This document shows positions 36,115 through 43,029 of a stretch of 64,000 nt of DNA, piece by piece; the stretch's first letter is position 1, and the number at the start of each line of letters is the position of its first letter. A program made the translations under genes and the position numbers. This stretch comes from Firm-04 sp045596625 (GTDB taxonomy: Bacteria > Bacillota > Clostridia > Oscillospirales > Ruminococcaceae), in NCBI GenBank assembly GCA_045596625.1, contig JAZOCU010000084.1, forward strand, positions 51,206 to 115,205. Reading direction: 5' to 3'. The notes below the pieces were generated by a model. The model ran no database searches. It saw nothing but the letters and a program-made list of their open reading frames with translations, and had not been told where the DNA came from.

Positions 36115-36480
36115 TTATTCGTGACCGCAGCCACAGCCGCAATCATGATCGCCGCAATCGCAGTCATCATCGCAGTCGCAGTCGAGGCGCTCGATGAAGA
36201 TGTTGGCGATGCGCTCATATTCCTCATCGCTCTCGATAGGCACCAGCATATTGCTGCCGTCCTCGCCGGTAACAACAGCCAGAATGACCAGCTCACATTC
36301 ATCCTCCAGAAGCTCCTCGGGATTTTCAACGTGGGGGATCAGCGCAAAATATGCGTTATCATTCTCCTCCAGCACATCAATCAGCTCAAAGACCTTCTCG
36401 TTGCCGTCTTCATCCACAAGAGTATAAAGCTCAGGTTCGTAGTCCATCATGTTTTCAAGCTGCTCATTATGTTCGCTCAT
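36115..36480 (-). CDS. DUF1292 protein with a Cys/His-rich tail
   Basis: A 121-residue DUF1292 (YrzB-like) protein: the core TLVDEDGNEKVFELIDVLEENDNAYFAL and later LVILAVVTGEDG fit the family. In relatives the protein ends soon after the core. Here the last 22 residues hold seven Cys and two His between Asp and Gly, in short CxC and CG steps, which looks like a metal-binding tail. The function of DUF1292 is unknown. GGAG is 9 bp before the ATG, and it has its own promoter. Confidence 0.9.
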   Translation of the reverse strand: MSEHNEQLENMMDYEPELYTLVDEDGNEKVFELIDVLEENDNAYFALIPHVENPEELLEDECELVILAVVTGEDGSNMLVPIESDEEYERIANIFIERLDCDCDDDCDCGDHDCGCGCGHE

Positions 36481-36551
36481 AATACAATACTCCGTTCTCC
36501 GGGAAAAGGTTCCCGGTATCAATCTTGCGGCATATCTTTGCCGTCATTCTT

Positions 36552-36580
36552 ATTGTAACCGATTTTTTTGGAATTGTCAA
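36552..36580 (-). promoter_or_regulatory. Predicted promoter of the DUF1292 gene
   Basis: Leftward TTGACA and TACAAT with 17-bp spacing. It is divergent from the promoter of the large RNA, about 55 bp away. Confidence 0.78.
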
Positions 36581-36635
36581 GACCCAAAAAGAGAATAAAA
36601 AATACAAAAACTTTTCAAAAAGTTACCAAAAAGTA

Positions 36636-36664
36636 TTGACAAATCACAAAAGCTGTGATATAAT
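36636..36664 (+). promoter_or_regulatory. Predicted promoter of the large orphan RNA
   Basis: Perfect TTGACA and TATAAT with 17-bp spacing. This is the best consensus promoter in the window, and no credible ORF follows it for about 690 bp. Confidence 0.85.
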
Positions 36665-36670
36665 ACAATC

Positions 36671-37316
36671 AGAAAGTGAACATGAAACAACCTTCCCAAA
36701 CGGAGGGGCGGGTTCTATCCTCTCCCGCCTCTCCTACCACATAGAGCATTGCAGGACGGTGTTCCTGCCCATGGAATCTTTCAAAAATGAGGCGTGTTTC
36801 TGCCGAGGGGCTTAGTGGCAGATCCGTTTTGCCGAATCCATTTTGGAAAGGAAGTGTGAGCCCGATGGATTTTGACAGCTGCACCCCGGTGATCTCCGCC
36901 GGCTCAGCTTCGATCCTGTCTGCAAGATGAAATCGCTGAATGCTGTGTTGCCCTTATGATTTCGGGCAGCAAGCGCAGGCAGTTCCTTTGAACGATGTGC
37001 AGACAGAGGTAAGAGATCCGTGACGGATCGTAATGAGTCGTAAGATGATTCCTGCTGCACAGAATAGAAAGCACGATAGAGGCTTCTGTGTACATTTTCA
37101 GCACAATGCGGAGATCATGACGAACCGGGATCGACTTGAACCGTGATAGACATATTGTCTATGGGCAGATGCCCGACTGTGATATCGCCAAGCGATTGGA
37201 ATAGAGTCAACGGTAGAAAACGGTCTGCGCTTTACCATGTGAGAGCAATGTCCGTCATGACAATTGAATAAAAAATAAGGAGAGACTCTGTAAGACGAGT
37301 CTCTCTTATTTTCGGG
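36671..37316 (+). ncRNA. Candidate large structured noncoding RNA (~645 nt)
   Basis: The segment has a consensus promoter, no ORF with a ribosome site or coding character, and a strong terminator. Helices seen by eye: an 11-bp helix 36702-36712/36724-36734; 36751-36756/36763-36768; 36799-36804/36817-36822; 36947-36953/36964-36970; 37015-37020/37024-37029; 37058-37064/37084-37090; 37146-37152/37156-37162; 37184-37188/37192-37196; and a long-range 8-bp helix 37115-37122/37253-37260. It lacks the conserved P4 strands of RNase P RNA, the tRNA-like end of tmRNA, and group I or II intron cores. It may belong to the large ornate RNA groups (OLE, ROOL, GOLLD kind) or be new. Alternatively it is a very long attenuated leader of the PHP gene. 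Confidence 0.65.
37274..37312 (+). terminator. Intrinsic terminator of the large orphan RNA
   Basis: AATAAG-AGAGACTC/GAGTCTCTCTTATT, 14 bp with one bulged G, followed by TTTTC. It lies 45 bp before the PHP gene. Confidence 0.9.
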
Positions 37317-37360
37317 ATACAATACAGAAAACAACGAGATCTGCATCACGGGAGGAAACT

Positions 37361-38182
37361 ATGCGCATTGATCTTCATATCCACAGCTGTTATTCGGATG
37401 GACAATATACGCCCACAGAGCTGGTGCAGCGTGCGGCATCGGCGCAGATCACGCATCTGGCGCTGACGGATCACGATGCGGTAACGGGACTTTCCGAGGC
37501 GAAGAAAGCAGCGAAGAAGCAGGGGATCGCCTTTCTGACGGGCATCGAGATCAGCACCACGGGCTGCCGCCGACAGCATATCCTGGGATATGGGATCGAT
37601 CCGGAGAACGCAGCGCTGTTGGAGATGTGTGAGATCTTTGCCCGGCGGCGCATAGAGCGTGCTGAGCGGATTGCGGCATTGCTGCGTTCGCAGGGATTGG
37701 AGATCACGACGGAAGAAGTGCGTGCGGAAGCGGCAGGACAAATCGGCAGACCGCATTTTGCCAAGGTATTGATCGCAAAAGGTGCGGCGGTTTCGGTGCA
37801 GGATGCGTTTGATCGCTATCTCAGCACACCGGAGCTGCGTGCACTGCCGGATCCCAAGCCGACAGCAAAGGAAGCCATTGATCTGATCCATCAGGCAGGC
37901 GGTATTGCAGTACTTGCACATCCCATGACATTGCCGCTGGAGGAACCGGAATTCTGTAGTCATCTGGATATGCTTTGTGACTGCGGCTTGGATGGCGTTG
38001 AGGCATATTACCAGCGGCATACCTCGCAGCAGCGACAGTTTTATGCCGAGCGTGCCCGTGAACGGGGGCTTTGCGTGACAGCCGGATCCGATTATCACGG
38101 TGAGGCAGTCAAACCCGATATCGCTATGGGCGTTACGGTAGAGGCAGCGGTGACCGCGCAGCCGCAGCTTCGATTTCGCTGA
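37361..38182 (+). CDS. PHP-domain phosphoesterase (RNase AM / YciV-like)
   Basis: A 273-residue PHP-family metal phosphoesterase with the four motifs: DLHIHSCYSDG, LALTDHDAVTG, GIEIS..HILGY, and VLAHP with a terminal AGSDYHG. Related YciV/RNase AM enzymes remove nucleotides from RNA 5' ends or hydrolyse 3',5'-bisnucleotides. The substrate here is inferred from the family. GGGAGG precedes the ATG. No clear promoter separates it from the RNA gene upstream. Its 3' end overlaps the convergent lipoprotein gene by 50 bp. Confidence 0.92.
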   Translation: MRIDLHIHSCYSDGQYTPTELVQRAASAQITHLALTDHDAVTGLSEAKKAAKKQGIAFLTGIEISTTGCRRQHILGYGIDPENAALLEMCEIFARRRIERAERIAALLRSQGLEITTEEVRAEAAGQIGRPHFAKVLIAKGAAVSVQDAFDRYLSTPELRALPDPKPTAKEAIDLIHQAGGIAVLAHPMTLPLEEPEFCSHLDMLCDCGLDGVEAYYQRHTSQQRQFYAERARERGLCVTAGSDYHGEAVKPDIAMGVTVEAAVTAQPQLRFR

Positions 38183-39221
38183 GTGCCATGGTGCATAGCC
38201 TGCCGGTATCCATATGCAGATAGTATAGCGTATCTGCTGTCAGGTTGGGGCAATATCCCTCAGCAAAGGGGATCGTTTTGTCTACTGTGCAGTGTACAAG
38301 CTGCATGGCATCATTCATCGCCAGCCATCCCGAAGGGGAGGGGCATAAATATCCATAGCTGCCCGAAAACAAAACCGATTGTTCTGAGCCGTCTGCCTTC
38401 ATGCGCAAGACGGCTTTTTGTTTGGTATCGCAGCAATAGAGCTGTGAATCCACCACGGCAAGCGCCTGTATCATGCCGTGATAAGTCTGACGCACTTTAT
38501 CACCGTCATAGCAATAGATACCGCAGTGATCGCTTCCCGAATCGGAAGCGGCATTTTGCGTGTATTGAGAAAAGCAAAGGCGATCTTCGACCCAGACAAG
38601 CTGATCAATGATGGCACCGTTTTCGGCAGTATAGCAGATCGAGGGTGCTGTGAAGGTGAGATCACTTTGCCAAAGCGTCACACCATCGGTATAGTAAGCG
38701 GTATCCTCTGCAACGAGCAGGGGCAGCCATACACCGGTATGCAGGGTCAGTGAACGGAGCAGCTGTGCATCTCCGGTATTGGTATCGATCCGATAAATGC
38801 CCGTGGGAGCTGTGCAGAATATTGTATTGTCATCGTACAGATTGAGCTGGGCAATGCCGGGGAGATACAGCAGGATGGATGCATCGGCATCCGGATCGGT
38901 ACGGGAGATCCGATGCAGGGCATCCTGATCAATATAATAGCGGAAGGTATCGGTTTCTGCGGCATAACCGCCGTTGGCAAGATTATTGCGGTTTATGTTT
39001 GTTGGCAGAGCGGTTTGCGGCATCTGTGCGGCAGTGGAATCGGTAGCGCGCGTTGTGGAGGATGACGTTACAGTATCCGAGGCGCTGACAGCTTCTGTTG
39101 TGGTGGCTGCAGTTGTTTCGGTGTACGGAACCGATTCCGGCATATCCTGCGTGCAGCCATGGAGCGTCAGCATCGCGATCAGACCTGTCAAACAGAGCAT
39201 GGTTCGATAACGCAGCATCAT
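38133..39221 (-). CDS. Lipoprotein with beta-propeller-like (DUF5050-type) domain
   Basis: A lipobox near residue 19 (LTLHGC), a Thr/Ser-rich spacer (about 25-65) and about 280 residues of repeated strands of the form IYRIDTNTGDAQLL / LYCCDTKQKAVLRMKADGSEQ, the pattern of DUF5050/TolB-type propellers. It would sit on the outer membrane face and bind a ligand or wall component, unknown. ATG at 39221 has AAAGGGA at 6 bp. Earlier in-frame ATGs give a poor signal. The 3' end runs 50 bp into the PHP gene on the other strand. Confidence 0.85.
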   Translation of the reverse strand: MMLRYRTMLCLTGLIAMLTLHGCTQDMPESVPYTETTAATTTEAVSASDTVTSSSTTRATDSTAAQMPQTALPTNINRNNLANGGYAAETDTFRYYIDQDALHRISRTDPDADASILLYLPGIAQLNLYDDNTIFCTAPTGIYRIDTNTGDAQLLRSLTLHTGVWLPLLVAEDTAYYTDGVTLWQSDLTFTAPSICYTAENGAIIDQLVWVEDRLCFSQYTQNAASDSGSDHCGIYCYDGDKVRQTYHGMIQALAVVDSQLYCCDTKQKAVLRMKADGSEQSVLFSGSYGYLCPSPSGWLAMNDAMQLVHCTVDKTIPFAEGYCPNLTADTLYYLHMDTGRLCTMALSEIEAAAARSPLPLP

Positions 39222-39306
39222 GTTGTTCCCTTTCATCAAAAGAATCGCCCCGAATCCGCAGGACGGATCAGGGCGGTAAGCGTAGTATGTTTGTTGCATT
39301 ATGGTA

Positions 39307-40533
39307 TTATTCTGTAAGAAGCTGTGCAAAAACCGCAGACCAGTTTGCAGCAGCATCTTCGCTGTTGGTGCCCATCAGATTGCTGAGATAATAGCGCAGG
39401 ATCAAAAGACAATCGGTAGCGGAAAGAACATCGTTATTATCAATATCGGCAAGATGCAGGATCTCCTCTGTGAGCATGTCCTCTTTGCCTGTGATCGTTG
39501 CGGCATAATATTCCAGAGCGCACATGGCATCGTCCACTGTAATGATGCCATCGCCGTTGAGTTCTCCTAAATGCTCCCAAGGCACCAAAGAAAGCTCCAG
39601 CATAAACTGATATTGTACAGTATCATTTTCGGCAGTGATGATCACCGTGCCGTCAGTCAGTGCAGTGACCATACCGTTTTCATCCACAGCGGCAACGGAA
39701 GGATCACTGCTGCTCCAGCGCAAATTTTCCTGAGGAGCCGGAAGCTGCAAGGATTGTCCGCAGCGGCGCAGGATATGGGGTTTGGATTGCATATTCAGCA
39801 TATCATAGGAAATGCCGAAATGGGTTTGATAATAGGTATCCAGCGGTTGTACCACATGGGAAATATACCGTGATTTTCCTGTAAGAAACCGCTTATTAAA
39901 GTCATCCCATGTAAGGGTGAGTCTTGTGATCAGACCTCTGCCATCGGCATTGCCCTCAAGAACAGAGACCATCTCGCGATCATAGCCGAGGATCAGCAGA
40001 GAATGTCCGTCGGATCCGTTATAGGAACCGTCCTGATTGCCGGTGGTACGCAGATATGCGCCGGGCATGACCTGTGAAGCTGCAAATACCGTATAGTCCG
40101 CAGTGGGAGTAAAGCCCATTACCTGCGTGGAATGTTTATAGACGGATTCGACTGCGCCGTGATAGGGAAATTCGTTAAACAGCGTAGCATATACCGCCTG
40201 CGAATAGATGTAGCACTGATAGCCGGAAATCAGACTGCTGTCGGTACCGGCATAATACATCGTGCTGTTGTCTAAAGTAGAGGTCAGTGCCAGAGATGTC
40301 GGGACAGGTGTTCTGTCCTTATCGAGATACAAGTTGATCTGACCGGAAAAAATAGCGTCGAATCGTTCTGTCAGGGTAGCAGAGGCAGTGAAATCCACAC
40401 CGCCGCCAATGCTCTGATTCTCCGAAGCGTAGCAGATAAGTGAAAAGTGTTGGAAGATCAATACGGAGAAGAGCATTACAGCACAAAGAAGTGCTCTGCC
40501 AATGGGCCGCCGATGCATCAGCATGGGTTTCAT
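39307..40533 (-). CDS. Secreted protein: papain-like fold, Ig-like domain and dockerin
   Basis: A signal peptide (about 1-36) is followed by a domain of about 220 residues with YQCYIYSQAVYATLF and later DGHSLLILGYDREMVSVLEGN, the Cys...His order of papain-like (CA clan) peptidases. A Big2-type Ig-like domain follows (about 265-315, WSSSDPSVAAVDENGMVTAL), then a C-terminal dockerin (about 325-385, LNGDGIITVDDA and DIDNNDVLSATD). A cysteine-peptidase role is inference from the Cys/His pattern. Attachment to a cohesin scaffold follows from the dockerin. Confidence 0.85.
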   Translation of the reverse strand: MKPMLMHRRPIGRALLCAVMLFSVLIFQHFSLICYASENQSIGGGVDFTASATLTERFDAIFSGQINLYLDKDRTPVPTSLALTSTLDNSTMYYAGTDSSLISGYQCYIYSQAVYATLFNEFPYHGAVESVYKHSTQVMGFTPTADYTVFAASQVMPGAYLRTTGNQDGSYNGSDGHSLLILGYDREMVSVLEGNADGRGLITRLTLTWDDFNKRFLTGKSRYISHVVQPLDTYYQTHFGISYDMLNMQSKPHILRRCGQSLQLPAPQENLRWSSSDPSVAAVDENGMVTALTDGTVIITAENDTVQYQFMLELSLVPWEHLGELNGDGIITVDDAMCALEYYAATITGKEDMLTEEILHLADIDNNDVLSATDCLLILRYYLSNLMGTNSEDAAANWSAVFAQLLTE

Positions 40534-40735
40534 TGGGAATATCAGCTCTTTTCTATGTTAGTTCTTCGAGGCCTTACAAGAAGGGCATCAACATTATTTT
40601 ATCATATCTTATCAGCTTTGTCAATAAAATCGTGATTTTTTTCACAAAAATAACTTACAGAACATATGTTTTTTGTGCATGATGTAAAATTGCGTCGAAA
40701 GCGGTTGAATGCAAGGGGATCGGCTGAGCTTTGCA

Positions 40736-41488
40736 TCAAGCAAACTGAGCATAGCGCACGATCAGATTGCCTTTTCGGGTATGTCCGTTGATGCCGAGAA
40801 AACGGAATTTTCCGAACCCTCGAACAGAGATCTTGTCATCCGGTTTGAGTTGAATGCTGTTGCTTGTAACGGTACGGCTGTTGAGGAAAACTTTGCCGCT
40901 GCGAAACAGTTCGAGACAATCGCTGCGGGATATATGATAGATTTTTGCGATCACAGCGTCGATGCGTTCTGAAGCGACCTGTACTTCGCCTTCCGTAAAG
41001 TGTTGAGAAAAGGCGGTGGGGATCTCTTCCGTAATAGTACATTGCATAGAAGTATGTTTTACTCGGTTCAGCTCTTGACAAAGATAGTCAGCCATAGCCT
41101 GTGTGCAGAATAAGTATGCAGAATGCTCTTTGACGAGAATATCACCGATTTCGGTACGTTCGATGCCGAGATGCATGATGGCACCGAGAAAATCCCGATG
41201 TGTCAGTGCATCGGCAAATTTCGTCTGCAACGGTTTTATATGGATACAACAGATCGGAAATGGCTGTGTATAGCCGAGCTCTTCCTCGCTGCCGAAGCGG
41301 ATCATGACACGTTCGGCATCCTCACGGCCGCCCCAGATGGTATAGCCGCAGGGGGCAAGGGTATGACGGATGGATAAGAATGCAGCAAGCTCGGCTTCGG
41401 TGAGAAAGTGGGTAAATGTGTAGTGATGATTGCGATCGGCAGCATCTGCCAAGTCAGCGAATCGACGGCAGAGCAGATCTTCTTTCAT
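40736..41488 (-). CDS. ylmH: YlmH-like RNA-binding protein (S4 domain)
   Basis: A 250-residue YlmH protein: an N-terminal YlmH domain with DFLGAIMHLGIERTEIGDI, and a C-terminal S4 domain (about 180-240: RIDAVIAKIYHISRSDCLELFRSG...). YlmH acts in ribosome rescue by moving peptidyl-tRNA on obstructed 50S subunits in Bacillus. It is usually in the division-gene ylm cluster, but here stands alone. ATG at 41488 has AGGAGG 11 bp upstream. The longer frame upstream reads through repeat DNA and is rejected. Confidence 0.93.
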   Translation of the reverse strand: MKEDLLCRRFADLADAADRNHHYTFTHFLTEAELAAFLSIRHTLAPCGYTIWGGREDAERVMIRFGSEEELGYTQPFPICCIHIKPLQTKFADALTHRDFLGAIMHLGIERTEIGDILVKEHSAYLFCTQAMADYLCQELNRVKHTSMQCTITEEIPTAFSQHFTEGEVQVASERIDAVIAKIYHISRSDCLELFRSGKVFLNSRTVTSNSIQLKPDDKISVRGFGKFRFLGINGHTRKGNLIVRYAQFA

Positions 41489-41582
41489 AGCACAAACGAC
41501 CTCCTGTATGGATAGATAGTGTATTTGTATCATTGTAGCATAAATGGGTATTCTTTTCAAGTAGAGGTAAGGTGTATTTTCC

Positions 41583-41719
41583 ATGAAAGTGCAAGGGGGA
41601 ACTTTCTCCGTTATTTCCATCCCCTCTATTTGTCTTCCATCACAACCAAATAATCCAATGAGCTTCCGTCCCCCAATCAGAGGGAAGGGAGTCAAGGAAA
41701 AGGGGGCGCGGGGGAGAAA
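41583..41719. repeat. Intergenic repeat, copy A
   Basis: Shares with copy B the blocks GTGCAAGGGGGAAC, a 62-nt block (41608-41669) with about five differences, and a 39-nt block (41680-41718) with none. Copy A adjoins the palindrome at its right end. Confidence 0.9.
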
Positions 41720-41786
41720 CCAAAAGAGGGAAGGGAGATGTGAGTTCGTTCGACGAACCTCCCTTCTCTTTTGTGGTGTCTCCCCC
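41710..41786. repeat. 77-nt palindrome attached to repeat copy A
   Basis: The left arm 41710-41737 and right arm 41759-41786 are inverted repeats of 28 nt, with one mismatch and two 2-nt slips, around an inner perfect hairpin GTTCGT-TCG-ACGAAC. The form resembles a miniature inverted-repeat element. Confidence 0.85.
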
Positions 41787-41877
41787 GATTGTTTATGCGA
41801 TGCTTTGCATATCAGTATTGGAGAGGTAACTGCAAATTCACAGGCAATCTGCAACGCAAAGTTGATGTGTGAGATGT

Positions 41878-42034
41878 ATGAAAAGTGCAAGGGGGAACCA
41901 CAAGAGAAAGGGGAGGGCGCTTACCGTTATCTCCATCCCCTCTGTTTGACTCCCATCACAACCAAATAATCCAATGAGCTTCCGTTGCTCAATAGAGGGA
42001 AGGGAGTCAAGGAAAAGGGGGCGCGGGGGAGAAG
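41878..42034. repeat. Intergenic repeat, copy B
   Basis: Second copy in the same direction, offset about 315 bp. It carries an extra ACCACAAGAGAAAGGGGAGG segment that resembles one arm of the palindrome, as if a palindrome had been partly lost. Confidence 0.9.
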
Positions 42035-42109
42035 CTGCAAAAGGAACAGAAAAAGGAATCAGCCGGATGGAATTATAGTTTCCATGCCGGCTGAAAATAT
42101 GGAATGATA

Positions 42110-42487
42110 TCACAGCTCTGTTTTCCACATTCCATGAAGATTGCAGTAAGCATAGACCGCAACCGGTTTTTCGTCCAGCAGTGCAAAGCGGACGACCGGC
42201 TCTGCGCCTGTCTTGAGGCATTTGCGCTGACCGCCGCGATCGGTTTGCAGATAGACCCAGGTAATGCTGTGTTCTTCCGTCATAGGATGTGCAGCCGAGC
42301 CGACATTCACCTTGACGGTGTTGTCCTCAATATGCACAACGGGAGTGTGCTTTTCGGTATTTGCCTCTGTGTTGGGCGCAAGCTGCTTCATTACTTTTCC
42401 GCAGCAATGGATGGGTACGCCGGCATCGTGGATCATGCCAATGATATTGCCGCAATGCTCACAAAGGAAAAATCGGTTTTCGCTCAT
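42110..42487 (-). CDS. dfx: Desulfoferrodoxin (two-iron superoxide reductase)
   Basis: A 125-residue class I enzyme. Centre I is the rubredoxin-like site Cys9, Cys12, Cys28, Cys29. Centre II, the catalytic Fe site, is His47, His67, His73, Cys115 and His118 (CNLHG). The Glu in TEKHTP is present. It reduces superoxide to peroxide without making oxygen, suiting a strict anaerobe. GGAGG is a good distance upstream. It may be cotranscribed with the Hsp20 gene 20 bp upstream. Confidence 0.96.
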   Translation of the reverse strand: MSENRFFLCEHCGNIIGMIHDAGVPIHCCGKVMKQLAPNTEANTEKHTPVVHIEDNTVKVNVGSAAHPMTEEHSITWVYLQTDRGGQRKCLKTGAEPVVRFALLDEKPVAVYAYCNLHGMWKTEL

Positions 42488-42507
42488 GTGTAGAATCCTC
42501 CAAAGAT

Positions 42508-42927
42508 TTACTGAATAGTGATTCGTTTTGCTTCCGGCGGCTGCTTTTGTTTTTTTGGCAGAGTCAGAGTCAGAATGCCGTTGGTATAGGCGGCATGGAT
42601 CCTATTTTCATCGATGCCTGAAATATCAAAGCTTCTGCAAAACGAACCGAAGCTGCGTTCTCTGCGGATATATTCGCCGCTGTTATGCTGTTCGCTGTTA
42701 TCGGTTTTGTGCGATGCACAGAGCGTCAGTGTGCTGCCGTTGATGTCGATCTGAATATCGTTCTTGTCAAAGCCGGGCAACTCGCATTCCAGCACATATC
42801 GGTTACCCTCATCCCTGATGTCTGTGCGGCAGTGACTGATGGTTCCGAACCCATTGAAAAACTCGTTTTCCAGATCACGGAATGGGTTCCAGAATTCGTT
42901 TCTGTTGAATGGTGTAATGCCAAACAT
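42508..42927 (-). CDS. Small heat-shock protein Hsp20
   Basis: A 139-residue alpha-crystallin family chaperone: a short N-terminus with FNRNEFWNPFRDLENEF, an alpha-crystallin domain (about 35-125, with YVLECELPGFDKNDIQIDINGSTL and AAYTNGILTLTLPK), and a basic tail. It binds unfolded proteins as ATP-free oligomers. Placed just before dfx, it suggests a shared stress unit. No CIRCE or HrcA site is seen upstream. Confidence 0.94.
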   Translation of the reverse strand: MFGITPFNRNEFWNPFRDLENEFFNGFGTISHCRTDIRDEGNRYVLECELPGFDKNDIQIDINGSTLTLCASHKTDNSEQHNSGEYIRRERSFGSFCRSFDISGIDENRIHAAYTNGILTLTLPKKQKQPPEAKRITIQ

Positions 42928-43029
42928 GATAAAACCTCCTGTTGCTTGATAGAAATAGTATTCACACTTTTCTTTGAAAAATGCAGAGAATGCGTCTTTC
43001 TCTATGATATGCGAAAAGAGATGCTGCGC

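Larger units (their letters stand above)
41489..42109. other. 621-bp intergenic region made largely of a repeat
   Basis: It contains two direct copies of a ~140-bp G-rich repeat and one large palindrome. Frames across it give short reading frames on both strands that share the same peptide in both copies, which follows from the DNA repeat and not from coding. Confidence 0.75.

Noticed and set aside
36671..37316. RNase P RNA, tmRNA or group I/II intron as identity of the large RNA
   Set aside because: No GAGGAAAGTCC/P4 strands, no tRNA-like 3' end or tag frame, and no intron core or domain V were found.
36525..37349. Short ORFs of 66-97 codons within the large RNA region
   Set aside because: None has a ribosome site, coding composition or recognisable domain, and they overlap on both strands.
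41583..42221. ORFs through the repeat region, including an N-terminal extension of ylmH
   Set aside because: The shared peptide results from the DNA repeat. ylmH has a clear ribosome site and a conserved start at 41488.
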